Shown: positions 1 through 6,313 of the stretch, piece by piece
Position numbering within the stretch: position 1 is the stretch's first letter
Layout of the letters: the number at the start of each line of letters is the position of its first letter
From: an uncultured Sulfurovum sp.
GTDB lineage: Bacteria; Campylobacterota; Campylobacteria; Campylobacterales; Sulfurovaceae
Reading direction: 5' to 3'
Assembly: GCA_947313765.1 (NCBI GenBank)
Contig: CAMZNQ010000305.1
Span: 1-11,584 of the forward strand
Length of the DNA stretch: 11,584 nt
The notes under the pieces: generated by a model
Database searches by the model: none
What the model was told of the DNA's origin: nothing
The model's input: the letters and a program-made list of their open reading frames with translations, nothing else
Made by a program: the position numbers and the translations under genes

Positions 1-1
1 A

Positions 2-1078
2 GATAAGAATGGTTTACCTATTGGATATGAACTTTTCTCAGGAAATACCTTTGATTCAAAAACAATGGTAAAGGTACTTGATAATCTCAAAGGAAAATTT
101 CATCTCGATAAAGTGATTATTGTAGCAGATAGAGGTCTTAACTCTAAAATCAATCTCAAATATATTAAAGATGCAGGATATGATTATCTGATGGCTGTAA
201 GCATTAAATCTCTGAACAAAAAGATGAAAGATGCAATTTTAGATAAAGCAAGTTACACAAATATTTTAGCCACAGAAGATAGTAAAGATGGGCTTTACTC
301 CTATAAGACGCTTAATTATGAGAATATTGTTAAATATGAAGAGGAGAAAATAGATAAAGATACAGGGGAAGTTACAATCACAAAAGAGGAGGTAACTCTT
401 CAAGAGAAGTTTGTCTGTACCTATTCAGATAAGAGAGCTAGAAAAGACCAATATGATAGAGGTCGAGGATTGGATAAAGCCAATAACATTATTTTAAATA
501 ATCAAAAATCTTCTCTAACTTCAACTAGAAGTTTTAAAAAGTTCATTCAAAAAGAGAGTAAAGAAGATAACTGTAATGAGTTTATAATGGGTATGGATTG
601 GATGAAGATAAAAGAGCAACAACGCTATGATGGCTTTTATGCCATTACTACTTCAAAGCTTGATTTAGACCCAATAGAAGTAATTCAAAATTATCATAAT
701 CTTTATAGAATAGAGGACTCTTTTAAGGTTCTAAAATCTACATTTAACACAAGACCAATTTTTCACTATAAAGAGCATAGAATAGAGGCTCATTTTATTG
801 TCTGTTTTATTGCTTTTATGATTGAGAGAGATTTGGAAATTCGACTAAAAAAATCAAAATCGTTTACTAAATACACCATTACTTCTCAACGGATAAAAGA
901 GGCTCTTAACTCTTTAGAACTTTCTAAAATTAAAGTTGATAACAAAATACTATATATGAAATCTAACCACTCTAATGGACAAGAAAAATTAAAATTTGCT
1001 AAAGATATTATGAGATTTCTTCATATTAAACAGTTAAAAAATATCTCTACTCGGGAGGAACTTACTTGTTTAGCTTAG
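2..1078 (+). CDS. IS1634-family DDE transposase, 5' partial
   Basis: This transposase would cut and rejoin the ends of its own IS by DDE (RNase H-fold) chemistry. The frame is open from base 2 and reads DKNGLPIGYELFSGNTFDS before the first internal ATG at 65, so the true start lies upstream; that stretch is typical of the IS1634/IS4 group. The second catalytic Asp is in VADRGLNS (codon near 128). The catalytic Glu is in YRIEDSFKVLKS (codon near 713), followed by the characteristic RPIFHYKEHRIEAHFIVCFIAF block. The first catalytic Asp would be upstream of the window. The visible 358 codons have no frameshift or internal stop, so the copy may be functional if its left part is intact. The precise IS family assignment comes from recognising motifs, not from a search. 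Confidence 0.88.
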   Translation, partial: DKNGLPIGYELFSGNTFDSKTMVKVLDNLKGKFHLDKVIIVADRGLNSKINLKYIKDAGYDYLMAVSIKSLNKKMKDAILDKASYTNILATEDSKDGLYSYKTLNYENIVKYEEEKIDKDTGEVTITKEEVTLQEKFVCTYSDKRARKDQYDRGRGLDKANNIILNNQKSSLTSTRSFKKFIQKESKEDNCNEFIMGMDWMKIKEQQRYDGFYAITTSKLDLDPIEVIQNYHNLYRIEDSFKVLKSTFNTRPIFHYKEHRIEAHFIVCFIAFMIERDLEIRLKKSKSFTKYTITSQRIKEALNSLELSKIKVDNKILYMKSNHSNGQEKLKFAKDIMRFLHIKQLKNISTREELTCLA

Positions 1079-1148
1079 ACTCTATTTTATCAATATTTGT
1101 TCAAAATTTAGTTTGTAGTGACAATCTGAACAATTTTTTTTGAGGGTT

Positions 1149-1167
1149 CCCCTAAATTTGGGGTTTT
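1149..1167 (+). terminator. Possible terminator at IS right end
   Basis: CCCC at 1149-1152 and GGGG at 1160-1163 flank a short AT-rich loop (TAAATTT, two further A-T pairs possible) and are followed by TTTT. It lies 70 bp beyond the transposase stop and could end transposase transcription. The stem is short, and it could equally be part of the IS end structure. Confidence 0.4.
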
Positions 1168-1210
1168 ATGGGTTACTTAGTGATGAAGATGGGAGATTGT
1201 GTTCAATATT

Positions 1211-1228
1211 CTACCATAATGATAACAT
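1211..1228 (-). pseudogene. Start-like remnant of a gene cut by the IS
   Basis: On the minus strand, 14 bp past the response regulator stop, there is GGAG (1237-1234), a 5-base spacer and an ATG (1228-1226). The frame reads only MLSLW before a TAG at 1213-1211. Signal quality and spacing are those of a normal downstream operon gene, but the coding region ends almost at once where IS sequence probably begins. I infer that a gene following the response regulator, plausibly its histidine kinase, was cut off by the IS insertion. Chance occurrence of this short motif is also possible. Confidence 0.3.
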
Positions 1229-1242
1229 ATTCACTCCTAGTT

Positions 1243-1887
1243 CTAATCTCTCAACCGATACCCAATTCCCCTAATATTTTTAATATTTGGAAAATATCTC
1301 TTTAATATCGTTATATAAACACGAATTGCCCCCAAACTAACCTCTTCATTTGAGTGCCAAAGTTGCTCTTCTATTTGAGCTATTTGTACTACTTCTCCCT
1401 TTGCATTTAAGAGTAACAGCAGAAGGTCAATTGCTTTATTTGTTACTTTAAGTTGCTTATTATTGTGATAAAGTTTTTTAGCCACTACATCAATAGTGTA
1501 CTTTCCAATGACTATTTTATCGCTTCTGTATTTTCGGCGTAAAACAGCATGAATACGCAAAAGAAGTTCATCTAAATCAATAGGCTTTTTCATATAATCA
1601 TCAGCTCCAATATTAAATCCATCTATCATTGATGCTTTATCTTCACGAGATGTTAAAAATATAGTTGGTGTTATATCATTTGAGTCACGAAGTTTTTTTA
1701 GTAGAGAAAAACCAGATTCATAGGGTAGATTTACATCAAAGAGATATAGGTCAAATTTTTTTTTGTAGAGTAAGTCTAAAGCAGTGTAGGGGTCTAGTGC
1801 AAACTCTACATCAAAACCCTCCTCTTCTAAAAAGTCTTGAAGGGTCTCGTTGAAAAGTTTATCATCTTCCAATATTAATATATTCAC
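1243..1887 (-). CDS. OmpR/PhoB-type response regulator
   Basis: A two-component transcription regulator of 214 aa, the usual family length. The N-terminal receiver domain (about 1-115) has the acidic pair D8-D9 after E7, the phosphoacceptor D51 in LFDVNLP, T79 and K101 before P102. The C-terminal winged-helix DNA-binding domain (about 125-214) ends in IRVYITILKRYFPNIKNIRGIGYRLRD, the typical recognition-helix and wing pattern. Phosphorylation by a sensor kinase should control DNA binding; the target genes are unknown. The start is GTG: AAGG at 1900-1897, overlapping the end of fabG, lies 9 bases before it, and no better ATG follows. It starts only 11 bp after the fabG stop, so the two are probably co-transcribed. 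No kinase is visible; the downstream side runs into an IS. A run of nine A encodes K42-K44. Confidence 0.92.
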   Translation of the reverse strand: MNILILEDDKLFNETLQDFLEEEGFDVEFALDPYTALDLLYKKKFDLYLFDVNLPYESGFSLLKKLRDSNDITPTIFLTSREDKASMIDGFNIGADDYMKKPIDLDELLLRIHAVLRRKYRSDKIVIGKYTIDVVAKKLYHNNKQLKVTNKAIDLLLLLLNAKGEVVQIAQIEEQLWHSNEEVSLGAIRVYITILKRYFPNIKNIRGIGYRLRD

Positions 1888-1896
1888 AATTGTGAA
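1883..1896. repeat. Perfect 14-bp palindrome over the response regulator start
   Basis: TTCACAATTGTGAA is a perfect palindrome containing the GTG start codon of the response regulator and lying between its ribosome-binding site and the second codon. In RNA it could form a 5-bp stem with an AAUU loop that pairs the start codon. It could also be a protein binding site, or chance in AT-rich DNA. Confidence 0.4.
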
Positions 1897-1900
1897 CCTT
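1897..1900 (-). promoter_or_regulatory. RBS deciding the GTG start of the response regulator
   Basis: AAGG on the minus strand overlaps the last bases of fabG and lies 9 bases before GTG at 1887. This supports the non-ATG start and tight translational linkage to fabG. Confidence 0.55.
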
Positions 1901-2642
1901 ACATTAACATTCCACCATTTACCTTTAATGTCTCTCCTGTAATGTAGCTTGAGTGGTCGCTCAATAAAAATGCAACAGCTTGGGCTACTTCACTTGGTTC
2001 TCCAAAACGAGCCATTGGAATCTTTGAAGTAAATGCCTCTTTAACTTCATCTTTAAGAACATTTGTCATCTCTGTAGCAATAAACCCTGGGGTTACGCTG
2101 TTATATCTAATCCCACTTGTTCCTGCTTCTATGGCAAAAGATTTAGTCATGGCAATTGTTCCACCTTTACTAGCAGAGTAGTTTGTCTGTCCTGCATTCC
2201 CTGTTTCACCCACAATAGAGGAGATATTAACTACTGAACCAAAACGTTTTTTACGCATCACTTTTAGAGCCTCTCTACAGCCTATAAAGGTAGATGTTAG
2301 GTTAGCATTTATAACTGACATAAACTCATCTGTTTTCATACGCATTGCTAATTTATCTTTTGTTATCCCTGCATTGTTGACAAGGTATGAGAGTTCTCCA
2401 TCAGTAGAAACAATAGTTTTAATAGCATCTATAAATGCTTTATCATCACTTACATCAAAACCAATAATTTCTGCTTCTCCACCAGCTGTTATAATCTCTG
2501 ATTGAACATCTTTTGCTTCGCTCTCTCCACTTCTGTAATTAATCCAAACTTTTAGCCCAAAATCTGCTAAAGTTTTTGCAATCTCTGCACCTATACCTCT
2601 ACTTGAACCAGTTACAAGTACATTTTTCCCTGTAAATTTCAT
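1899..2642 (-). CDS. fabG: 3-oxoacyl-[acyl-carrier-protein] reductase
   Basis: This short-chain dehydrogenase uses NADPH to reduce 3-oxoacyl-ACP to 3-hydroxyacyl-ACP in the type II fatty acid elongation cycle in the cytoplasm. At 247 aa it has the usual length. The cofactor glycine motif TGSSRGIG is at 11-18, NNAG at 89-92, the structural Asn at N114, catalytic S142 in VVNISS, and Y155 and K159 in NYSASK. The C-terminal TGETLKVNGGMLM is typical of FabG. AGAAGG at 2654-2649 lies 6 bases before the ATG. It is followed by a response regulator gene rather than acpP or another fab gene, and its usual close neighbour gpmI is about 1 kb away, separated by hemerythrin and TerB-like genes. Other SDR enzymes share these motifs, but the match to FabG is strong. 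Confidence 0.93.
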   Translation of the reverse strand: MKFTGKNVLVTGSSRGIGAEIAKTLADFGLKVWINYRSGESEAKDVQSEIITAGGEAEIIGFDVSDDKAFIDAIKTIVSTDGELSYLVNNAGITKDKLAMRMKTDEFMSVINANLTSTFIGCREALKVMRKKRFGSVVNISSIVGETGNAGQTNYSASKGGTIAMTKSFAIEAGTSGIRYNSVTPGFIATEMTNVLKDEVKEAFTSKIPMARFGEPSEVAQAVAFLLSDHSSYITGETLKVNGGMLM

Positions 2643-2677
2643 TATTAGCCTTCTATAAATATTGGGCTTATTGTAGT

Positions 2678-2784
2678 CTATTGGTTATTAAAAAAAGCTT
2701 CTCTAACCTTATCAAAAAGGTCATAATTTTCATTAGATAATTTCCTTATTACTGTGTATATATATTTTTATTAACTTTTTTAAG
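2678..2784 (-). pseudogene. C-terminal remnant of a TerB-like paralogue
   Basis: Minus-strand translation of the fabG/hemerythrin intergenic DNA gives a decayed copy of the end of the TerB-like protein at 3257-3598. In one frame (2746-2678) it reads KLSNENYDLFDKVREAFF and ends with NNQ and a TAG stop; the intact protein has NIRDEDYEFFDKVKESFFKR. In a second frame (2784-2752) it reads LKKVNKNIYTQ against LKQLNHIIFRS. The two pieces are contiguous but shifted by one frame, with stops and no start codon, so this is a broken gene rather than a small ORF. By hand, 9 of the 19 residues aligned from N94 of the intact protein are identical. Nothing recognisable remains of the N-terminal two thirds. 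The remnant has the same orientation as both fabG and the intact copy. Confidence 0.7.
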
Positions 2785-2805
2785 TTTTGTTTAATTATAT
2801 TGTTT

Positions 2806-2811
2806 TAATAT
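2806..2811 (+). promoter_or_regulatory. Possible -10 box for the hemerythrin gene
   Basis: TAATAT in a very AT-rich stretch would give a leader of about 30 bases before the hemerythrin ATG. Other TATA-like hexamers occur nearby and no clear -35 is seen, so the position is tentative. Confidence 0.25.
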
Positions 2812-2851
2812 GTAAAGATATTTAAAAATATAAATTATATGGAGCTAAATC

Positions 2852-3244
2852 ATGAAACTATTAAAATGGAAAGATTCTTATTCTGTTGGAGAAAATAATA
2901 TTGATAACCAACATAAAGGTCTATTTGATATTTCAAATAAGATATATAATCTTGTAGAAGAGGGTGTAGATGATTCTGAAATTTTTAGAGAGCTTTTTAT
3001 ATCACTCAATGATTATACTGTCGAACATTTTATCTACGAAGAGATGTATATGCAATCTAAGGGCTACCCACAATTAGAAGAGCATATTGAACAACATTTA
3101 GAGTTCTCTAAAAAATTAAAAAAGATTGCGTTAGGTATCAATAAGGATTCTCATATTAAAGATATTGGAGAGTTTGTAACAACATGGCTATTGCAACATG
3201 TTTTAGATGAAGATATGAAGTATAAAAACTTTATTTATAGATAG
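2852..3244 (+). CDS. Bacteriohemerythrin
   Basis: A single-domain, 130-aa diiron oxygen-binding protein. All seven canonical ligands are visible: H21 in NQHKGL, H59 and E63 in EHFIYEE, H78 and H82 in EEHIEQH, and H116 and D121 in QHVLDED. The opening LLKWKDSYSVGENNID is the usual bacteriohemerythrin start. There is no signal peptide or membrane segment, so it is cytoplasmic. Known family roles are O2 binding, delivery or sensing and protection of oxygen-sensitive enzymes; many Campylobacterota carry several copies. GGAG at 2841-2844 lies 7 bases before the ATG. The gene is divergent from fabG and its remnant-bearing upstream region, and convergent with the TerB-like gene, so it forms its own transcription unit. 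Confidence 0.93.
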   Translation: MKLLKWKDSYSVGENNIDNQHKGLFDISNKIYNLVEEGVDDSEIFRELFISLNDYTVEHFIYEEMYMQSKGYPQLEEHIEQHLEFSKKLKKIALGINKDSHIKDIGEFVTTWLLQHVLDEDMKYKNFIYR

Positions 3245-3265
3245 TTTTTAAATAAACTATCTTTT
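3240..3265 (+). terminator. Hairpin terminator overlapping two convergent stop codons
   Basis: GATAGTTT (3240-3247) and AAACTATC (3254-3261) form a perfect 8-bp stem with loop TTAAAT, followed by TTTT. The stem contains the TAG stop of hemerythrin (3242-3244) and the TAG stop of the convergent TerB-like gene (3259-3257). On the plus strand it fits an intrinsic terminator. On the minus strand the tail is not U-rich, so termination there would be weaker. Confidence 0.65.
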
Positions 3266-3598
3266 AAAGAAAGACTCTTTTACTTTATCAAAAAACTCAT
3301 AATCTTCATCTCTAATATTACTTCTAAAAATAATATGATTTAACTGTTTCAAGAGATTCATTTTCCAATAGGGTTCATTATATAGTGCATTGCTAACAAT
3401 AGAGATATGTGTATCTATATTATCACAATCCTCTTCCATCTTCTTCTCTAAAAGCTCTTCTGCCTCTTTGCATTCACAATCAAAATCCTGCCCCATAAAG
3501 TTACAAAATAGAGGTTTTTCAACCTTTAACTCTTTATCGTTTAGTTTAATAGCATGGCAAAATAGTGTAGCTACTGACTCCTTTATCATCTTATCCAT
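3257..3598 (-). CDS. Small TerB-like helical protein
   Basis: A 113-aa soluble protein with no signal peptide or membrane segment. The start at 3598 (MDKMIKES) is preferred over an upstream ATG at 3646, because GAGGA (3609-3605) lies 6 bases before it and the 16 extra residues look non-conserved. The pattern, an N-terminal helix with VATLFCHAIKLNDKELKVEK, a middle charged helix and a C-terminal DEDYEFFDKVKESFF, resembles the TerB/DjlA N-terminal fold of tellurite-resistance family proteins. This is a recognition by eye, not a search result. It has five cysteines (C14, C32, C41, C43, C58), including a CEC motif, perhaps metal or redox related. It lies convergent with hemerythrin, sharing a terminator hairpin, and a decayed second copy lies upstream of fabG. 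Its function is unknown. Confidence 0.75.
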   Translation of the reverse strand: MDKMIKESVATLFCHAIKLNDKELKVEKPLFCNFMGQDFDCECKEAEELLEKKMEEDCDNIDTHISIVSNALYNEPYWKMNLLKQLNHIIFRSNIRDEDYEFFDKVKESFFKR

Positions 3599-3604
3599 AA
3601 ATAT

Positions 3605-3609
3605 TCCTC
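3605..3609 (-). promoter_or_regulatory. RBS deciding the start of the TerB-like gene
   Basis: GAGGA lies 6 bases before the ATG at 3598. The alternative in-frame ATG at 3646 has no comparable site, so the shorter product is preferred. Confidence 0.6.
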
Positions 3610-3681
3610 TTTTTCCATAAAAAATAACACTTTTATATAATATCAAATATAAGCATAGGTTTTCATAAAAAATAGACTAAA

Positions 3682-5169
3682 TTATACTAGAATTAGAGAT
3701 TTATCCATCTCTTTAGGAATTGTTAACCCCATTATCTCTAATACTGTAGGTGCTATGTTGTTTAATCCCCCACCATTGCTTAATTTCACCGCATCTTTTG
3801 TAATTATATAGCACCAAACATCTCCTACGGTATGATTTGTCAATATATTTCCATTACTATCTCTCATCTCTTCACAATTACCATGGTCTGAAGTTAATAC
3901 TATTGCATAATCTTTCTCTTTTGCTTTTTCTAATATCTGACCTATCTCTTTATCTACAGCAGATACGGCTAAACATGCAGATTCATAATTTCCTGTATGT
4001 CCAACCATGTCTCCATTGGCAAAATTTACAACTATTAAATCATACTCTTCATCCATACCATTTCTAACAGCCTCTCCTACCTCTGGAGCAGACATTTCAG
4101 GTTTCATGTCATAGGTCTTTACATTAGGACTAGGAATTAAAACTCTACTCTCTCCTATCATTGGCTCTTCTACTCCACCATTTAAAAAGAAAGTAACATG
4201 TGCATATTTTTCAGTCTCTGCTGTATGTAATTGTGTTAGTTTAGCATTTGATACTAACTCTGCTAGTGTATTTTTAGGTACTTTTTTAGAAAACATTATT
4301 GGAAAATTAAAAGAGGCATCATATTGGGTCATTGTTGTTATGTTTAATGGTAAAAATTTACGTTCAAATCCATCAAACTCTTTAACTCCTAATGCTGTTG
4401 TAATCTCACGAACTCTATCTGAACGGAAATTTGCAATAACTACACTATCTCCCTCTTCCATTCCCTCATATCCATTTAGAGCGATAGGTTCTAAAAACTC
4501 ATCATAAATTTTTTTGGAGTATGATTCATTTATGTACTCTTTTGCATCTATAGTTGTTGATGGTGATGCTGTTACAATAGCATTGTATCCCACCTCTACT
4601 CTCTCCCAACGATTATCTCTATCCATTGCATAGAAACGACCACCAATAGTAGCAATAGAGATATTTTCAGAACATATACTCTCTATTTGATTTAGATACT
4701 CTGTTGCTGATGTTGGAGAGACATCTCTACCATCAGTAATAAGATGCAAAAATACTCTTTTATCTCTATTTTGAGCTAGTTTTGCAATTCCCATAATATG
4801 TTCTATGTGAGAGTGTACACCACCATCACTAAGTAGTCCAATAATATGTACTCTATTACTCTTCTCTAAAGTAGAGTTCAGAGCTATATTATCTTCTATC
4901 GTTCCATCTTCAATGGCTAAAGATATTTTTACCAAATCTTGATATAGAACTCTACCTGCACCAATGGTCATGTGTCCAACTTCAGAGTTCCCCATTTGCC
5001 CTTCTGGTAATCCTACACTCAATCCATGTGTAGAGATTAGTGTTTTAGGTACATCTATTAATAATTTATCATAGGTTGGTTTTTGTGCATCTTTAAAGGC
5101 ATTACAACTACTATCAGGCTTACAGCCTATTCCATCTGTGATAATTAAGATGGTTTTTTGAATATTCAT
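3682..5169 (-). CDS. gpmI: 2,3-bisphosphoglycerate-independent phosphoglycerate mutase
   Basis: This enzyme interconverts 3- and 2-phosphoglycerate in glycolysis and gluconeogenesis, using two Mn ions and a phosphoserine intermediate. The start at 5169 (MNIQKTILIITDGIG) gives 495 aa and follows GGGG at 5180-5177 by 7 bases; a longer frame from 5211 adds 14 unlikely residues. Metal ligand D12 is in TDGIG and the phosphorylated S62 in MGNSEVGH. Substrate motifs HSHIEH, DGRDVSPTSA, RFYAMDRDNRWER and NFRSDRVREI are present, and the second metal site shows in NFANGDMVGHTG and SDHGNCEEM. Length and motifs are complete. It is divergent from mraY-murD, an arrangement I recall from Campylobacter jejuni, where fabG follows directly; here a hemerythrin/TerB-like island intervenes. 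Confidence 0.96.
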   Translation of the reverse strand: MNIQKTILIITDGIGCKPDSSCNAFKDAQKPTYDKLLIDVPKTLISTHGLSVGLPEGQMGNSEVGHMTIGAGRVLYQDLVKISLAIEDGTIEDNIALNSTLEKSNRVHIIGLLSDGGVHSHIEHIMGIAKLAQNRDKRVFLHLITDGRDVSPTSATEYLNQIESICSENISIATIGGRFYAMDRDNRWERVEVGYNAIVTASPSTTIDAKEYINESYSKKIYDEFLEPIALNGYEGMEEGDSVVIANFRSDRVREITTALGVKEFDGFERKFLPLNITTMTQYDASFNFPIMFSKKVPKNTLAELVSNAKLTQLHTAETEKYAHVTFFLNGGVEEPMIGESRVLIPSPNVKTYDMKPEMSAPEVGEAVRNGMDEEYDLIVVNFANGDMVGHTGNYESACLAVSAVDKEIGQILEKAKEKDYAIVLTSDHGNCEEMRDSNGNILTNHTVGDVWCYIITKDAVKLSNGGGLNNIAPTVLEIMGLTIPKEMDKSLILV

Positions 5170-5251
5170 ATCTTTACCCCAATCTTTATAAAAATTAAAG
5201 TAAAATAACACTTGTTTACTTAATTAACTCTAAATTCAGGATGATACCTAT

Positions 5252-6313
5252 ATGCTATATTATATTTACGAACTTTTTGACATCAATATTTTACAATATA
5301 TCTCTGTCCGTGCAGGATTGGGATTTTTTATTGCATTTTTTATTACTCTCTATGCTATTCCTCGTTATATAGCTTGGGCTGTGTCAAAAAAAGCGAAACA
5401 ACCCATCAACAAATATGTTCCTAATCACGCATCTAAGCAGAATACTCCAACAATGGGTGGTGCAATTTTTGTAATTGCTACTATTATTAGTCTTATTTTA
5501 ACAGCACAAATTTTTAATCCCTATATTATTGCAGGGCTTATAACTATTATTGGTTTTGCACTTGTTGGCTTTCAAGATGATTTAGGAAAAATATTAACAG
5601 GAGATAATCTTCAAGGGTTAACTAGCAGTGGTAAAATGGGTCTACTTCTTGTAATTGCTATTGGTGTATCTCTATTTTTGATATTAGTAGCCGATTTTCC
5701 TACCACAATATATCTCCCGTTCATCAAAGAACCAATTTTTGATATGGGTTATTTTGCTATTCCATTTTGGATTATTGTCTTTCTAGCAACAACAAATGCC
5801 GTAAATTTAACAGATGGTCTTGATGGATTAGCAACTGTTCCATCTATTATATCTCTCTCTACACTTGGTATTTTAGCATATGTTACAGGTCATGCTGTTA
5901 TATCAAAATATCTACTTCTACCAAATATTCAAGGGGTTGGAGAGGTTACTATATTGGCAACATCTCTATCGGGTGCATTGCTTGGGTTTCTATGGTACAA
6001 TGGATACCCTGCTGAGATATTTATGGGCGATACAGGTTCACTTGCCATTGGTGGAGTAGTGGCTTATATAGCTATCATTGCAAAGAGTGAGGCACTTCTT
6101 CTTCTTATTGGCTTGATTTTTGTAGTAGAGACAATATCTGTGATTCTTCAAGTAGGGTCATATAAGATAAGGGGGAAAAGAATATTTTTAATGGCACCAA
6201 TTCATCACCATTTTGAGATGAAGAAGTGGGCAGAAAATAAGATTATTGTACGATTCTGGATGATTGCTTTTATCTCAAACCTACTTGCACTAATTACACT
6301 AAAGATAAGATAA
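5252..6313 (+). CDS. mraY: Phospho-N-acetylmuramoyl-pentapeptide-transferase
   Basis: An integral inner-membrane enzyme that transfers phospho-MurNAc-pentapeptide from UDP to undecaprenyl phosphate, giving lipid I. It has 353 aa and about ten hydrophobic segments. Family motifs are in order: [10 protein letters not shown] (61-70), the catalytic Asp pair D109-D110 in [18 protein letters not shown] (D188, D191), [11 protein letters not shown] (D260) and the APIHHHFE cytoplasmic motif (H318-H320). AGGA at 5238-5241 lies 10 bases before the ATG. Its TAA stop overlaps the murD ATG by one base (TAATG), so the two are translationally coupled. The gene diverges from gpmI over an 82-bp gap. Confidence 0.97.
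   Translation: MLYYIYELFDINILQYISVRAGLGFFIAFFITLYAIPRYIAWAVSKKAKQPINKYVPNHASKQNTPTMGGAIFVIATIISLILTAQIFNPYIIAGLITIIGFALVGFQDDLGKILTGDNLQGLTSSGKMGLLLVIAIGVSLFLILVADFPTTIYLPFIKEPIFDMGYFAIPFWIIVFLATTNAVNLTDGLDGLATVPSIISLSTLGILAYVTGHAVISKYLLLPNIQGVGEVTILATSLSGALLGFLWYNGYPAEIFMGDTGSLAIGGVVAYIAIIAKSEALLLLIGLIFVVETISVILQVGSYKIRGKRIFLMAPIHHHFEMKKWAENKIIVRFWMIAFISNLLALITLKIR

Larger units (their letters stand above)
1..1210 (+). mobile_element. Insertion sequence, IS1634-like, left end outside window
   Basis: The transposase reading frame is open at the window start, so only the right part of the element is visible. The right boundary is inferred. It must lie beyond the transposase stop at 1078 and before the response regulator stop at 1243. 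The hairpin at 1149-1163 and the abrupt end of a start-like reading frame at 1211-1228 on the other strand suggest that the junction is roughly between 1165 and 1228. I cannot identify terminal inverted repeats or a target duplication because the left end is missing. The element is convergent with the response regulator gene. Confidence 0.65.

Noticed and set aside
1756..1764. Run of nine T (A9 in the coding strand) in the response regulator gene, a possible slippage site
   Set aside because: It encodes three Lys in frame in an AT-rich gene. Phase variation in this phylum mostly uses G/C tracts, and nothing else suggests switching.
1665..1853. Short plus-strand frame inside the response regulator gene
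   Set aside because: It is antisense to the receiver domain, has no ribosome-binding site and no recognisable protein features.
3613..3677. Two similar stretches around CATAAAAAATA in the gap before gpmI's end
   Set aside because: They are short and low-complexity in AT-rich DNA, and do not form a convincing repeat pair.
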